This document shows, one piece after another, positions 26,153 through 36,665 of a stretch of 64,000 nt of DNA. The translations under genes were made by a program, and so were the position numbers. This stretch comes from Xestospongia muta (lineage: Eukaryota > Porifera > Demospongiae > Haplosclerida > Petrosiidae), in assembly GCA_963693285.1 (NCBI GenBank), contig OY848923.1, positions 3,048,038 to 3,112,037 of the forward strand. The letters are read 5' to 3'. Numbering within the stretch: the stretch's first letter is position 1; each line of letters opens with the position of its first letter. The notes under the pieces are model-generated. The model saw only the letters and a program-made list of their open reading frames with translations. It had not been told where the DNA came from and did not search any database.

Positions 26153-27540
26153 TATATTACATGTCATTCTGTATTAAGTATATACATTAAGTATTAATTA
26201 TTAAGTTCACTTTTTGATTCTAATCAAAATCTTCACCATTTTATATACTTATCAAAATGAAAAGGATCAATGTGTAAGGTAATTATCCAATGGATTGGTG
26301 TGATCAGAGGTTATTAGATAACATCACAATACTTTATTTATTATAATATTTAAAAGAATGGATTTGTAGTCTTAAATAAAAAAATGTTTAATAAAAAAAA
26401 TTATGTGATTTAATTAATTATTAAGAGGCTTATAAAAGGCAAAAATGGTTTCAGCATTCTTAACATATCCTGACATTTAAATATGGTAGTTTCTTTTGGA
26501 ACCAGCCACATTTTTCCACTGTGTTACTGCTAATGTCACTTAATTTATTCCAGTATTTCTTGATTTCATAAAGTGTCAACAACTTGTACTCTAGCTTTGG
26601 AATATTTGAAGTACAATTTAATGATTTATTGTTTTTAACAGATATGATCTATAATAGGAAGACAATTAAACATTAAAACATTCAAATTATAATAACTTAC
26701 GTAATTACAATGATAGCTCAGAAGTTTTGTTGTTAGTTCCACTACACTTAGGAGGTTTGTGTTATTGAAGTCATCTGTTTCAACTGTTTGCAAAAACTCT
26801 GTTCCCTCTCTGTTTAATTTTAAAATCTGATACATATTGTTGTTACAACTAATAGTATTATCACAGTTCAATATTGTAATCTACCAAAAACAAAGTAATA
26901 ACAATTGTAATAACCTAAAACTGAGCTTACCAAATATTCTTTGAGAGCTTGAACTCCAGATTTTACATCAGTAACTTTCATTTTTGAAAGTTGATTGCTT
27001 CTTTTATCTCTTGAAAGGACATTGTCTAGGGGTAGAGCTATAGATAACAGAACTTGCATTGAAAAACTTAGCACTATTATTGCTATAATCTGCATTATGA
27101 ATCTTTTCTCTTAGCAGCAATGATATTCTTGATTATTAATTACTTTTGATTAATTTTGAATCTAATGAAATGATCACTGGTTCCATTTATTTATATCAGA
27201 AATAATGTTGGAATTGTTTGTATATTTAACAAAAATGATGTTAGATACATGTTAGTGACGTGGCAGTGACATAATTATAGCGACCACTTCCTAATTCCAA
27301 TGTAATTGTTACTTGAGTAACACCAAAGGCATCAAAACAAATAGTTGCTTTGTCAGCAGTTGCTGGCTTAATTACATTAATAGTTAATTCAAATATGTGG
27401 TATTGAGTTACCAAGCAACAATATATATAGTATGTGAGAACAATCATAACAAATGTTATATATAACCACACAACCCAATGACAGATAATATAAAATAACA
27501 CATGAGAGGAGAGTATAGGAGACTAATGCACAAACTTAGA
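26083..27540. repeat. Duplicated unit with type 2 gene (partner 30290-31800)
   Basis: Type 1 remnant, spacer, type 2 gene and upstream flank occur in the same order at 30290-31800 with high similarity by eye. Copies F and H therefore come from one duplication that included a neighbouring type 1 copy, which decayed differently in each. Confidence 0.8.
26460..27095 (-). CDS. Six-Cys secreted helical family, copy F (type 2), 177 aa
   Basis: Exons 26931-27095 (55 codons), 26701-26880 (60), 26460-26648 (62 plus TAA); both introns phase 0. Signal peptide M-Q-I-I-A-I-I-V-L-S-F-S..., then L-S-R-D-K-R-S (furin-like site). The cysteine scaffold is that of type 1 (L-N-C, I-S-C, Y-H-C, L-N-C, E-K-C, R-I-C) but most other residues differ, so the six cysteines, the E-G-T-E-F-L motif and the C-x-W motif of exon 3 are the conserved core. 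A TATAAATA box lies at 27188-27195. No kB-like site was found in its upstream 400 bp. Confidence 0.8.
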
Positions 27541-28050
27541 GTTTATTCTCTTATGGAATTTTAAAGTTATAGTTATTAATAACCATCTGTGTTTTGTTTG
27601 TTGTATATATTCTATATAATATCACAAGTATACTATAATAATGAAGCTATTACATACTTGTACATTAACAGTAGTATTATCAAATATCGATTTAGAGTTA
27701 GCTGTTAGTTACTTACTATAATTCTAATATGTAATACTGTAATACTAAAATTTCTGTTATTGTCATTATTTGAAATACTTAACCATATCTCATGGCAGAT
27801 ATCTGTATCAAGTAAATTTAACTATCAAGTTATAAATACCTTTTAAAGCATTGGATATAAAGTCTTTTAATTTCCTTCAAATCCCATCTTACATGGTACA
27901 CCTAATGGTACTTCCTTCATTGCTTATTATTAAAACATATTAAAATAACAGACTGTGCTTATATTATCAGTTCCTCAAGAAATTATTATGTAATCACAAA
28001 AGTTATTATTCATTGTTGTTACATTGTTATCATTAATGTAGCACTATATA

Positions 28051-28150
28051 TCATTAAAAGTGACTATTTTTCTGGCAGGACACCCATACTTTGTTGTATA
28101 ATATGAATATACAGCATAGTATGACTTCCTGCCAGACAAATAGCAATTGG
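28051..28150. repeat. Fold-back element, copy 6
   Basis: Left arm GACTATTTTTCTGGCAGGAC, right arm TGACTTCCTGCCAGACAAAT, AT-rich centre. Confidence 0.6.
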
Positions 28151-28587
28151 CTACATGATAGTATTCATTCTGATATTGTGTACAAACTGTTATAAATGTA
28201 ATTATGGACACATGTATACTACTATAAATTATAACCTATATATAGATCTATATGTGTATGTGTGTGTGTGTACTGAAGGTAATTTGTAGTACAAATTCTT
28301 GAGGATTTTCAAGGAGTAAGGGAGAACAATATACATATAGTAACTGAGTAGAGGGACTAAATAACATTTAAGGGATTGTCATACCTATAATCTTTCTAAG
28401 AATGACAGTAAACAAACAAAATAATGATATAATTTATAGTTTGCTGTTAGTAATAATGATGTTATATGTAACATAATTATGATATCAGTTTATGATGTAT
28501 TGTAAAGTGAATTGGATAGCAATATTGTCAGTTAAATGCCCAATGGAACAACAGAAACCAAACATCATCATACCAAAGAAATAATGA

Positions 28588-29130
28588 GGAGTATTGAATT
28601 ATTGTAATAACAGTACTGTTACATGTATTAAATTTAGAACATATCACTCATATCAATAATGTATTATATAAAAGTATTATTATTATTTATTATAAATTTG
28701 TAGTATTTAATACACTATATATACAGTCTGGTTCAATACTTTGTAGTTGGCAGTCAAAACTATTTCATTAACTGCTTCATTCCTTTTAGTCATTTATGCT
28801 CACTATAGTAACCTTATTGGACTATAGTTTAGCACATGGCTGATGTCCTATAGCTATACTCATATTAGTTATAATGTGGTCATGTAGAATATCACGTTCA
28901 AGGTATACTAAGTATCAATTTCATTTGTTGGTTGTTGTGTCACACAATTATTGTAATAACAGTACTGTTACATGTATTAAATTTAGAACATATCACTCAT
29001 ATCAATAATGTATTATATAAAAGTATTATTATTATTTATTATAAAATTTGTAGTATTTAATACACTATATACACAGTATGGTTCAATATTTTGTAGTTAG
29101 CAGCTCACTATAGTAACCTTATTGGACTAT
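28588..29130. repeat. Local direct duplication of spacer
   Basis: The stretch from ATTATTGTAATAACAGTACTGTTACATG through TAATACACTATATA (28597-28720) is repeated from about 28946 to 29070 with very few changes. No coding signal. Confidence 0.75.
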
Positions 29131-29378
29131 AGTTTAGTCCATGGTTGGTGTCCTATAGCTATACTCATATTAGTTATAATGTGGTCAGTCATGTAGTAAT
29201 ATCATGTTCAAGGTACACTTAATATCAATTTACATTTGTTGATTGTTATATAATACAATTACCCTCTTAAAAATGGATTGTATATGTAACTTTATCCTAG
29301 TATGTCATCTTTGAAAGAAGGAATATACTGGGGTAAAGTTACAATGCATTTGCTAAGTGTAATTGTGTCACACAATAT

Positions 29379-29711
29379 TCAACATTGGCAATTGCATGAA
29401 GCTATTAAAGTCTGTAACCATGTCACAATAGATATGGTTTCCTCATTGGTACTCTGTCTTGTGCTTATACAGTCATATTCATAGCTAAAGTATATTCTGA
29501 CTGTATTAGAAATAATGTCTTGGAGAGACAGTATCTGTAACATTTGATTCCCACACTTTGTAGTATTGTCATTGTCATGGATATCCTTAATGAAATTTGA
29601 TCCCAAAATCACAGATTTTAAATTAAGTACAAGTATACCATCTGTCTGTATTGTTGCTGTTGGTTCATCTTTTATAGTACACAAATTATGCAATTCATAC
29701 ACATCTGACAT
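29379..29711 (-). CDS. Hypothetical 110-aa ORF, most complete member of a repeated family
   Basis: Open from ATG 29711 to TGA 29379. It shares C-T-I-K, K-C-G-x-Q-M-L-Q, S-L-Q-D-I and S-Y-E-Y-D-C with the shorter copies at 13.0 and 19.4 kb. Several cysteines and no signal peptide; it might be an internal exon of a secreted or membrane protein. I do not recognise it. It lies between copies F and G on the same strand. Confidence 0.3.
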   Translation of the reverse strand: MSDVYELHNLCTIKDEPTATIQTDGILVLNLKSVILGSNFIKDIHDNDNTTKCGNQMLQILSLQDIISNTVRIYFSYEYDCISTRQSTNEETISIVTWLQTLIASCNCQC

Positions 29712-29975
29712 TGAATTCCTTTATATATCATTGAGCTATATTTAAATATTAGAAAATAGGAATATATGTCATATAGTTATTTCTCATTTGTGAAGAAACA
29801 GCTTATATTGGAGATCTAGAAAATTGTTTTGAATGTTTGCTTAAGTTAGTAGAAGCTGAAGAGGAAGCTAATTTCTCAAACATATTTATGCTATTATATA
29901 AAACATTTATATTCCTATTAAACAAAAATTAATCTTGAGAATATTTTTATATAAACGTTTAAAATTATAACTTAC

Positions 29976-30359
29976 AAAATTGCAGTTATGGGTCACAAGT
30001 TTAGCTGTCAGTTTCAAAACATTATAGAGTTCCTTAACATTGTCTGTTTTATTTAAGAGCTTTGTTCTTTCTTTGTGAGTCTTCAATACTTCCATCAGTG
30101 GCTTACCACAATGGTCACTGTCATTGCTGTACTAAAAATTCTTGAGCCTACATATTATAAATCATATCGGTATATTTTGAATGACATATTCTGTACTTAC
30201 TAAATATTGAAAGAGAAGTTTAATTCCAGACTTTAAATCAGTGACTTTTTCTTTAGAAAGTGGTTGACGTCTTTTATCCTTTGTTAGGACAATGTCTAGT
30301 GGTAGAGCTGTTGATAACAGACTTGTGTTACAAAAAATGAGTACTACAGCAATCTGCAT
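29976..30359 (-). pseudogene. Six-Cys family pseudogene, copy G (type 1)
   Basis: Exon 1 (30201-30359) is open for 53 codons and keeps a donor, although two compensating indels change A-T-Q-V to C-N-T-S inside the signal peptide. Exon 2 (29976-30147) has a one-base gain near its start, which brings in an early stop and removes the first family cysteine; the rest reads normally (M-E-V-L-K-T-H-K-E-R ... T-H-N-C-N-F). Exon 3 is deleted: the sequence goes from the end of exon 2 and a few intron bases straight into the 3' flank. The promoter kB box is also lost. Confidence 0.75.
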
Positions 30360-30641
30360 TATAATATAGGTCATTCTATGTTATTAATTATATTCACTTT
30401 TTGATTCTTATCAAAATCTTCACCATTTTATATACTTAGCAACATGAAAAGGATCAATGTGTAAGGAAATTATCCAATGGATTGGTATAATCAGAGGTTA
30501 TTAGATAACATCACAATACTTTATTTATTATAATATTTAAAAGATGGATTTGTAGTCTTAAATAAAAAATGTTTAATAAAAAAATTGTGATTTAATTAAT
30601 TAAAAAGAGGCTTATAAAAGGCAAAAACAGTTTCAGCATTC

Positions 30642-31277
30642 TTAACACATCCTGACATTTAAATATGGTAGTTTCTTTTGGAACCAGCCACATTTTTTCA
30701 CTGTGTTACTGCTAATGTCCCTTAATTTATTCCAGTATTTCTTGATTTCATAAAGTGTCAACAACTTGTACTCTAGCTCTGAAATATTTGAAGTACAATT
30801 TAATGATTTATTATTTTTAACAGATATGATCTATAATAGGAAGACAATTAAACATTAAAACATTCAAATTATAATAACATACGTAATTGCAATGATAGCT
30901 CAGAAGTTTTGTTGTTAGTTCCACTACACTTAAGAGGTTTGTGTTATTGAAGTCATCTGTTTCAACTGTTTGCAAAAACTCTGTTCCCTCTCTGTTTAAT
31001 TTTAAAATCTGATACATATTGTTTATACAACTTATAGTATCATCACAGTTCAATATTGTAATCTACCAAAAACAAAGTAATAACAATTGTTATAACCTAA
31101 AACTGAGCTTACCAAATATTCTTTGAGAACTTGAACTCCAGACTTAACATCAGTAACTTTCATTTTTGAAAGTTCATTGCTTCTTTTATCTCTTGAAAGG
31201 ACATTGTCTAGTGGTAGAGCTGTAGATAACAGAACTTCTACTGAAAAACTTAGCACTATTTTTGCTATAATCTGCAT
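30642..31277 (-). CDS. Six-Cys secreted helical family, copy H (type 2), 177 aa
   Basis: Exons 31113-31277 (55 codons), 30883-31062 (60), 30642-30830 (62 plus TAA); phase-0 introns, second donor GTATGT instead of GTAAGT. Close paralogue of copy F: L-S-R-D-K-R-S site kept, six cysteines kept, V-E-K-C changed to V-K-K-C and R-I-C to R-M-C. TATAAATA lies at 31371-31378. Apparently functional although its type 1 neighbour (copy G) is dead. Confidence 0.8.
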
Positions 31278-31904
31278 TATGAATCTTTTCTCTTAACAGC
31301 AATGATATTCTTGATTATTAATTACTTTTGATTAATTTTTTTATCTGATGTAATAATCATTTGATCCATTTATTTATATCAAAAAATAATGTTGGAATTA
31401 TTTGTATATTTAAAACAATGAGGTAGTTACATGTTAGATATATGTTAGTGTCATGGCAGTGACATAATTTTAGTGGTCACTTCCTAATTCCAATGTAATT
31501 GTTTACTTGCGTAACACCAAAGGTATCAAAACAAACGGTTGCTTTGTCAACAGTTGCTGGATTAATTATATTAATAATTAATTCAAATATTTAGTGTTGA
31601 GTTGCCAAGCAACAATATATATAGTATGTAAGAACAATCATAACAAATGTTATATACAACCACACAACCAATGATAGATAATATAAGATAACATACAAGA
31701 AGAGAGTATAGGAGGCTAATGCACAAACTAACAATTTGTTCTCTTATATATGGAATAACATATAAGTTATAGTTATTAATAACCATCTGTGTTTTGTTTG
31801 TAACTAACTACCCATGTACCTGAATGGTGTGTTTTTAGGGAAATCTATTATTATAGAAATATTATATAGTGTATATATTGTGTTAATATTTTAAGGAGTT
31901 GTTT

Positions 31905-33132
31905 AATGAAAACAATGATTGGCTAATATATTAAGTTCTTAATATAGTATTATAAAAGTCATACACAATGCTTGGAATTGTATAACAATGTAATGTTTCA
32001 TTGCAACATTATATTTTCAATGTAATAATTTCAATAATGGTAATGAGCGTGACAAAGTGAACCAACCATGGACAAAACAATGTTTAATTAATGTTACTAT
32101 AGTGAGCAAAGTATTGAACCAGACTGTATATTATAGTGTATTAAATACTACAAGTTTGATTATTAATGATAGTAATGCATTAGTAGTGTCAGCCATGTTC
32201 TAAAAATAACTAAACATAATACCAGGAATAGTTCATTATTACAACATGTTATTACTCTTCCTCTAAACAAAAACAAAGTAGAAAGAGTATTAACATGTTG
32301 TAATGTATGTAATGTCAACTTAACGCCTAATAAAACAAACAGGAAGTGAAATTCTCTAAACAAAAACAAAGTAGAAAGAATATTAACATGTTGTAATGTA
32401 TGTAATGTCAACTTAACGCCCAATAAAACAAACAGGAAGTGAAACTCTCTAAACAAAAACAAAGTAGAAAAGAGTATTAACATGTCGTAATGTATGTAAT
32501 GTCAACTTAACGCCCAATAAAACAAACAGGAAGTGAAACTCTCTAAACAAAAACAAAGTAGAAAAGAGTATTAACATGTCGTAATGTATGTAATGTCAAC
32601 TTAACGCCCAATAAAACAGACAGGAAGTGAAACTCTCTAAACAAAACAAAGTAGGAAGAGTAATAACATGTTGTAATAATGAACTATTCCTGGTATTATG
32701 TTTAGTTATTTTTAGAACATGGCTGACACTACTAATGCATTACTATCATTAATAATCAAACTTGTAGTATTTAATACACTATAATACACAGTCTGGTTCA
32801 ATACTTTGCTCACTATAGTAACATTAATTAAACATTGTTTTGTCCATGGTTGGTTCACTTTGTCACGCTCATTACCATTATTGTGGTCATGTAGTAATAT
32901 CATGGTATATGGTCAAGGTATTTGTTCTACTGTTAGAGGTTATTGTCAGCATATACTCCACAATACCAATACTTGCATTATGACAATCATTGCAATTAAT
33001 ATATCTTTCATTACATTGGAAGGATAATGTTACAATAAAACATTACATTTTTATACAATTCCAAGCATTGTGTATGACTTTTATAATACTATATTATTAA
33101 CTTAATATATTAGCCAATCATTGTTTTCACAT
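31905..33132. mobile_element. Large fold-back element with ~240-360 bp inverted arms and internal tandem repeats
   Basis: The left arm starts GAAAACAATGATTGGCTAAT (about 31908) and the right arm ends ATTAGCCAATCATTGTTTTC (about 33129), its reverse complement. Inner arm parts 32036-32265 and 32655-32885 are also reverse complements over most of their length (for example AACCAACCATGGACAAAACA vs TGTTTTGTCCATGGTTGGTT). The right arm has an extra ~110 bp. The centre is a 93-94 bp tandem array. No transposase ORF. Foldback-type or palindromic duplication are both possible. Confidence 0.75.
32261..32660. repeat. Tandem array, 93-94 bp unit, four copies plus partial
   Basis: Units start CTCTAAACAAAAACAAAG at 32261, 32354, 32447, 32541 and 32635. 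They contain GTCAACTTAACGCC and ACAGGAAGTGAAA. It forms the centre of the large fold-back element. Confidence 0.9.
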
Positions 33133-33540
33133 TATATTATACTTAATTTTTATATTTATTTAGTTTTCTTCTTTTCAGATACCAGACATAAATAGCAATA
33201 GAAACAGAGAAAGTATGTTAAATATATTATAAAATTGCTAACCATACAATGTACTTTGATATGATCTCTCTACACTGTAAAGGATCATAGACCGAGATAC
33301 ACAAATGCACATGTAGTGTTTCATTTGCATAATACTCAATGTAGTTTAGCCACAACCTGAATGATTTAGTATATATAAATTAAATATTATTTTATTATCG
33401 ATGTCTACATGACTATATGGGTTAGTCAGGTCAATGAAGTATCTGTTACTATACAGTATTTGTTCAACTAATACTTATATTATTCATTCATATCATGAAA
33501 GTAGCATTTGTTACATTTAGCTCAGCTGTGTAACATTGTG

Positions 33541-33865
33541 ATTAATTCAACCTCAATGAAAGTTGATATCATAATCACAGTCGATATCATATGGTATTAA
33601 TTCAACCTCAATGAAAGTTGATATCATAATCACAGTTGATATCATATGGTATTATTATAAATAGGAAATAACCACTATTATAATTAATGTCAATGAAAGT
33701 TGACATCATAGTTACAGGATGAATCATCTACATCAAATATGGTATTAATAGGAAGAGGAAATAACCACCATTATAATTAATGTCAATGGAAGGTTGATAT
33801 CATAGTTACAGGGTGAATTACCCACATCAATTATTGTGTTATTAGGAAGAGGAAATAACCAATAT
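33541..33865. repeat. Two small tandem repeats (55 bp x2, then ~94 bp x2)
   Basis: The 55-bp unit ATTAATTCAACCTCAATGAA... is at 33541 and 33596. It is followed by a unit beginning GGAAATAACCA at about 33663, 33757 and 33850, which contains AATGTCAATG and GATATCATAGTTACAGG. Confidence 0.85.
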
Positions 33866-33869
33866 TATG

Positions 33870-34914
33870 ACTAACAAAGTGAACTTATTTGTACTTAATG
33901 ACATTAACGAATCCTCTTATATCATTATAAGATTTATGATATGAATTGCTTAGGCACTCTGCACTAACAATAATATATACATTGTTCATTTCAAATATAG
34001 CTGTTATAGCATTCAATAAAAGATAACAGACAGCATTGTAACCTCATAACACAATCAATCACTAGTTCTGTATACTAAATCTAGTCAGTATGTAAGATTT
34101 ATAACACACTATTCTATAGAATAAATGGCTTTATCCCACATTTATGAGTAAACTAAAGATTGCTAATACACTTTTATTGAAGTAATGTTGGTTATTTTAT
34201 GTAAAGGCATGTTCTTAGCAACATCATTAAATTTCCTTTTAAAATTTGACCTTTGGACAACCTATATAATATATATTAGTAGTGTACAGTGTTTTCCACA
34301 CCTGGTGTTTACTTGTGGATGAAACCTAGATAGTGAGACTAGTAAGTAGGCCAATGGATATTACTGAATCTCAATGTATGCCAATATTATTCATTTTGCA
34401 AGTTAGTAAACAAGCTATTTGTCAATTGAATGTGGTTTTCTATTTGCAAAGTATCTCTAAATAGCCTATATTGTAAAATTGATTAAGAGTGGGTGAGGTC
34501 TTAATCTAAAAATTTCTTTTTAAGTTTGTGGTTATTGCTGTCATCTAACATTGAATCTTTACTTACATATTTGCTATATATAAAACCTCAAAGTGAGCTC
34601 TATACATGTGGGGAAGTAGGAATTACGTGTAATGTATATATACTCATGATTGCATGAAGAGTTGATGTAGTCTGATTTTATATAACAAATAATATATACA
34701 GTTTGTAAGAACAAGCACTCTAGGGATCATTTTCTTGATTTGTTATGACATTTATATAATAATGGAAATGTATATTTTTTAATTTAATACCAAATATTAT
34801 GTATGTCAAATCATATGTAATAGGTAAATAGTGCATGTTAATAAATATAATAACATAATATTATATATATTATAATATAATATAATAATATTGTTTTATT
34901 GTTCATAGTATCAT
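33870..34914. other. AT-rich spacer, nothing recognised
   Basis: No long ORF, splice-supported exon or repeat shared with the array was found. The end (about 34848-34900) is a TA-rich tract. Confidence 0.5.
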
Positions 34915-35557
34915 TCAACACACTCTTAGTTTTAAAGCTGACAGTATACGTTTGAGCCAGGAACATTTTCCCACTGTGTTGCTGTTTTCATCATCTGTTT
35001 TTCCTTTCAATTTTAGAATATGATGAAGTGTCAACAGCTTGTATTGTAAATCTCTAAATTTCACTGAATGGCAATCTAGCAATTCACTTTTGGTATAAAC
35101 AGATTGTATCTGTATATGTAATAGAGGCATGCAATAATCCTCAATACTTTCCAAAATTGAATAACTTACAAAATTGCATTCAAAGGCCATCAGTTTTGCT
35201 GTCATTTTAAAAGCCCTCAAGAGTTTTTTTTCACTGCTCTTAATAACATATATTTCATTTGAAAACTCTGCTCCCTTGTTATAAGTCTTGAACAATTCTA
35301 CCATTAATCTCCCACAAAGGATGTCATTGCACTCTAATTTTCGAACCTAGATAAATAAATCATATCAGCAAATGTTAAATGACATATTCTGTACTTACTA
35401 GATGTTCATAGAGAAGTTGGACTCCAGACTTTAAATCAGTAACTTTTGCTTTAGAAAGGTCATTGCTAATTTTATCATCTTTTGGAAGGACGTCTAGAGA
35501 TGAAGCATCAGATAACAGAATTTGTGTGGCTAAAATGAGTATCACTACAGTTTTCAT
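34915..35557 (-). CDS. Six-Cys secreted helical family, copy I (type 3), 176 aa
   Basis: Exons 35399-35557 (53 codons), 35170-35346 (59), 34915-35109 (64 plus stop); both introns phase 0. The leader M-K-T-V-V-I-L-I-L-A... differs from both other types, and R-D-K-R is absent (P-K-D-D-K). The cysteines sit in E-C-N-D-I-L-C, F-E-C-N-F, L-D-C, G-K-C-S-W-L and R-V-C, so the scaffold is unchanged. Exon 2 has a four-residue longer loop before K-K-L-L-R-A-F. The near-kB sequence GGGAAATCCT lies at 35656-35665. Closest to type 1 in exons 2 and 3. Confidence 0.8.
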
Positions 35558-35861
35558 TGCAGTTTCTGTTGGAATTAGCTGAATTGAACTTTTAAATTAT
35601 CCTAACAAACAACAATATATTTTAAAGCTAAAGTGCAGCTGTACTATAAATGTAGGGGAAATCCTCAATGCAATGTGATGATGTAAGGTTTCACTGAAAC
35701 ATTTATTTTGATAGAATACACTAATTTTAGTTATAAAAAATTATGTTTAGTAAAAATATAAAAGATATTATAAAAATATACCAGAATATAGGAATAATAA
35801 ATTAATAGTTCAATCTCTTAATATATAATAAATTGTAAATGTACTTTAATTAGTTCTTTAG

Positions 35862-36494
35862 TTAACATATACTAAGATTTAAGTATGGTAGTTTCTTTTG
35901 GAGCCAGCCACATTTTGTCACTGTGTTACTGCTAATGTCACTAAATGCCTTTCTGAATTTGTTGATTGCAAAAAAGGTCAACAACCTGTGACGATGTTCT
36001 AGAATATTTGGAGTACAATTTAACGATTTATTGTTTTTACCAGAGTTGATCTATAATAGGAAGACAATTAAACAATAAAACATTTAAATTATAATAACTT
36101 ACATAATTACAATGATAGCTCAGAACGTTTTTTGTTAGTTCCACTACACTTTGTAACTTAGTGTTATTGAAGTCATCTGTTTCAACTGTTTTCAAAAACT
36201 CTGTTCCATCATTGTATAATTTTAAGATCTCATACATGCTGTTACAACTGATAGCATTGTCACAGTTCAATCTTGTAATCTACCAAAACAGAATAATAAC
36301 AATGTTACTTAACCTACAACTGGGCTTACCAAATATTCTTTGAGAACTTGAATTCCAGATTTAACATCAGTAGCTTTAATTTTTGAAAGTTCATCACTTC
36401 TTTTATCTCTTAAAAGGACATTGTCTAGTGGTAAAGCCGTAGATAACAGAACTTGTACTGAAAAAGCTAGTACTATAATTGTCATAATCTGCAT
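35862..36494 (-). CDS. Six-Cys secreted helical family, copy J (type 2), 176 aa
   Basis: Exons 36330-36494 (55 codons), 36103-36279 (59), 35862-36050 (62 plus TAA); both introns phase 0. R-D-K-R-S site present (L-L-R-D-K-R-S). More diverged than F and H: exon 2 has one residue fewer between the second cysteine and M-Y-E-I-L, and exon 3 begins I-N-S-G-K-N-N-K-S-L-N-C. All six cysteines are kept. It ends the array on the RRM2 side. Confidence 0.8.
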
Positions 36495-36581
36495 TATGAA
36501 TGATTTCTTTTAGCAGCAGTAGCAGACAATCAATTCTTAGTTGACTTTGAAATCTGATATAGTGATCACAGATACCATTCA

Positions 36582-36665
36582 CTTATATTTACACAAATGC
36601 CGGAAACGATTTGTGTAATAACAACTGAGTATCAATTGTCCTTGTAGTATATAAGGGAATTTCCC
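36582..36665 (-). promoter_or_regulatory. Copy J promoter: TATA-like box and perfect kB palindrome
   Basis: A TATAAG box lies at 36582-36587, about 90 bp upstream of the ATG, and GGGAATTTCCC, an 11-bp palindrome that fits GGGRNNYYCC on both strands, at 36655-36665. The gap (67 bp) differs from the type 1 genes. Confidence 0.45.

Noticed and set aside
27241..27501. 86-aa minus ORF with hydrophobic start upstream of copy F
   Set aside because: The homologous stretch upstream of copy H has an indel that shifts the frame, so it is spacer.
32163..32483. 106-aa repetitive ORF
   Set aside because: It is an accidental reading of the 93-bp tandem repeat.
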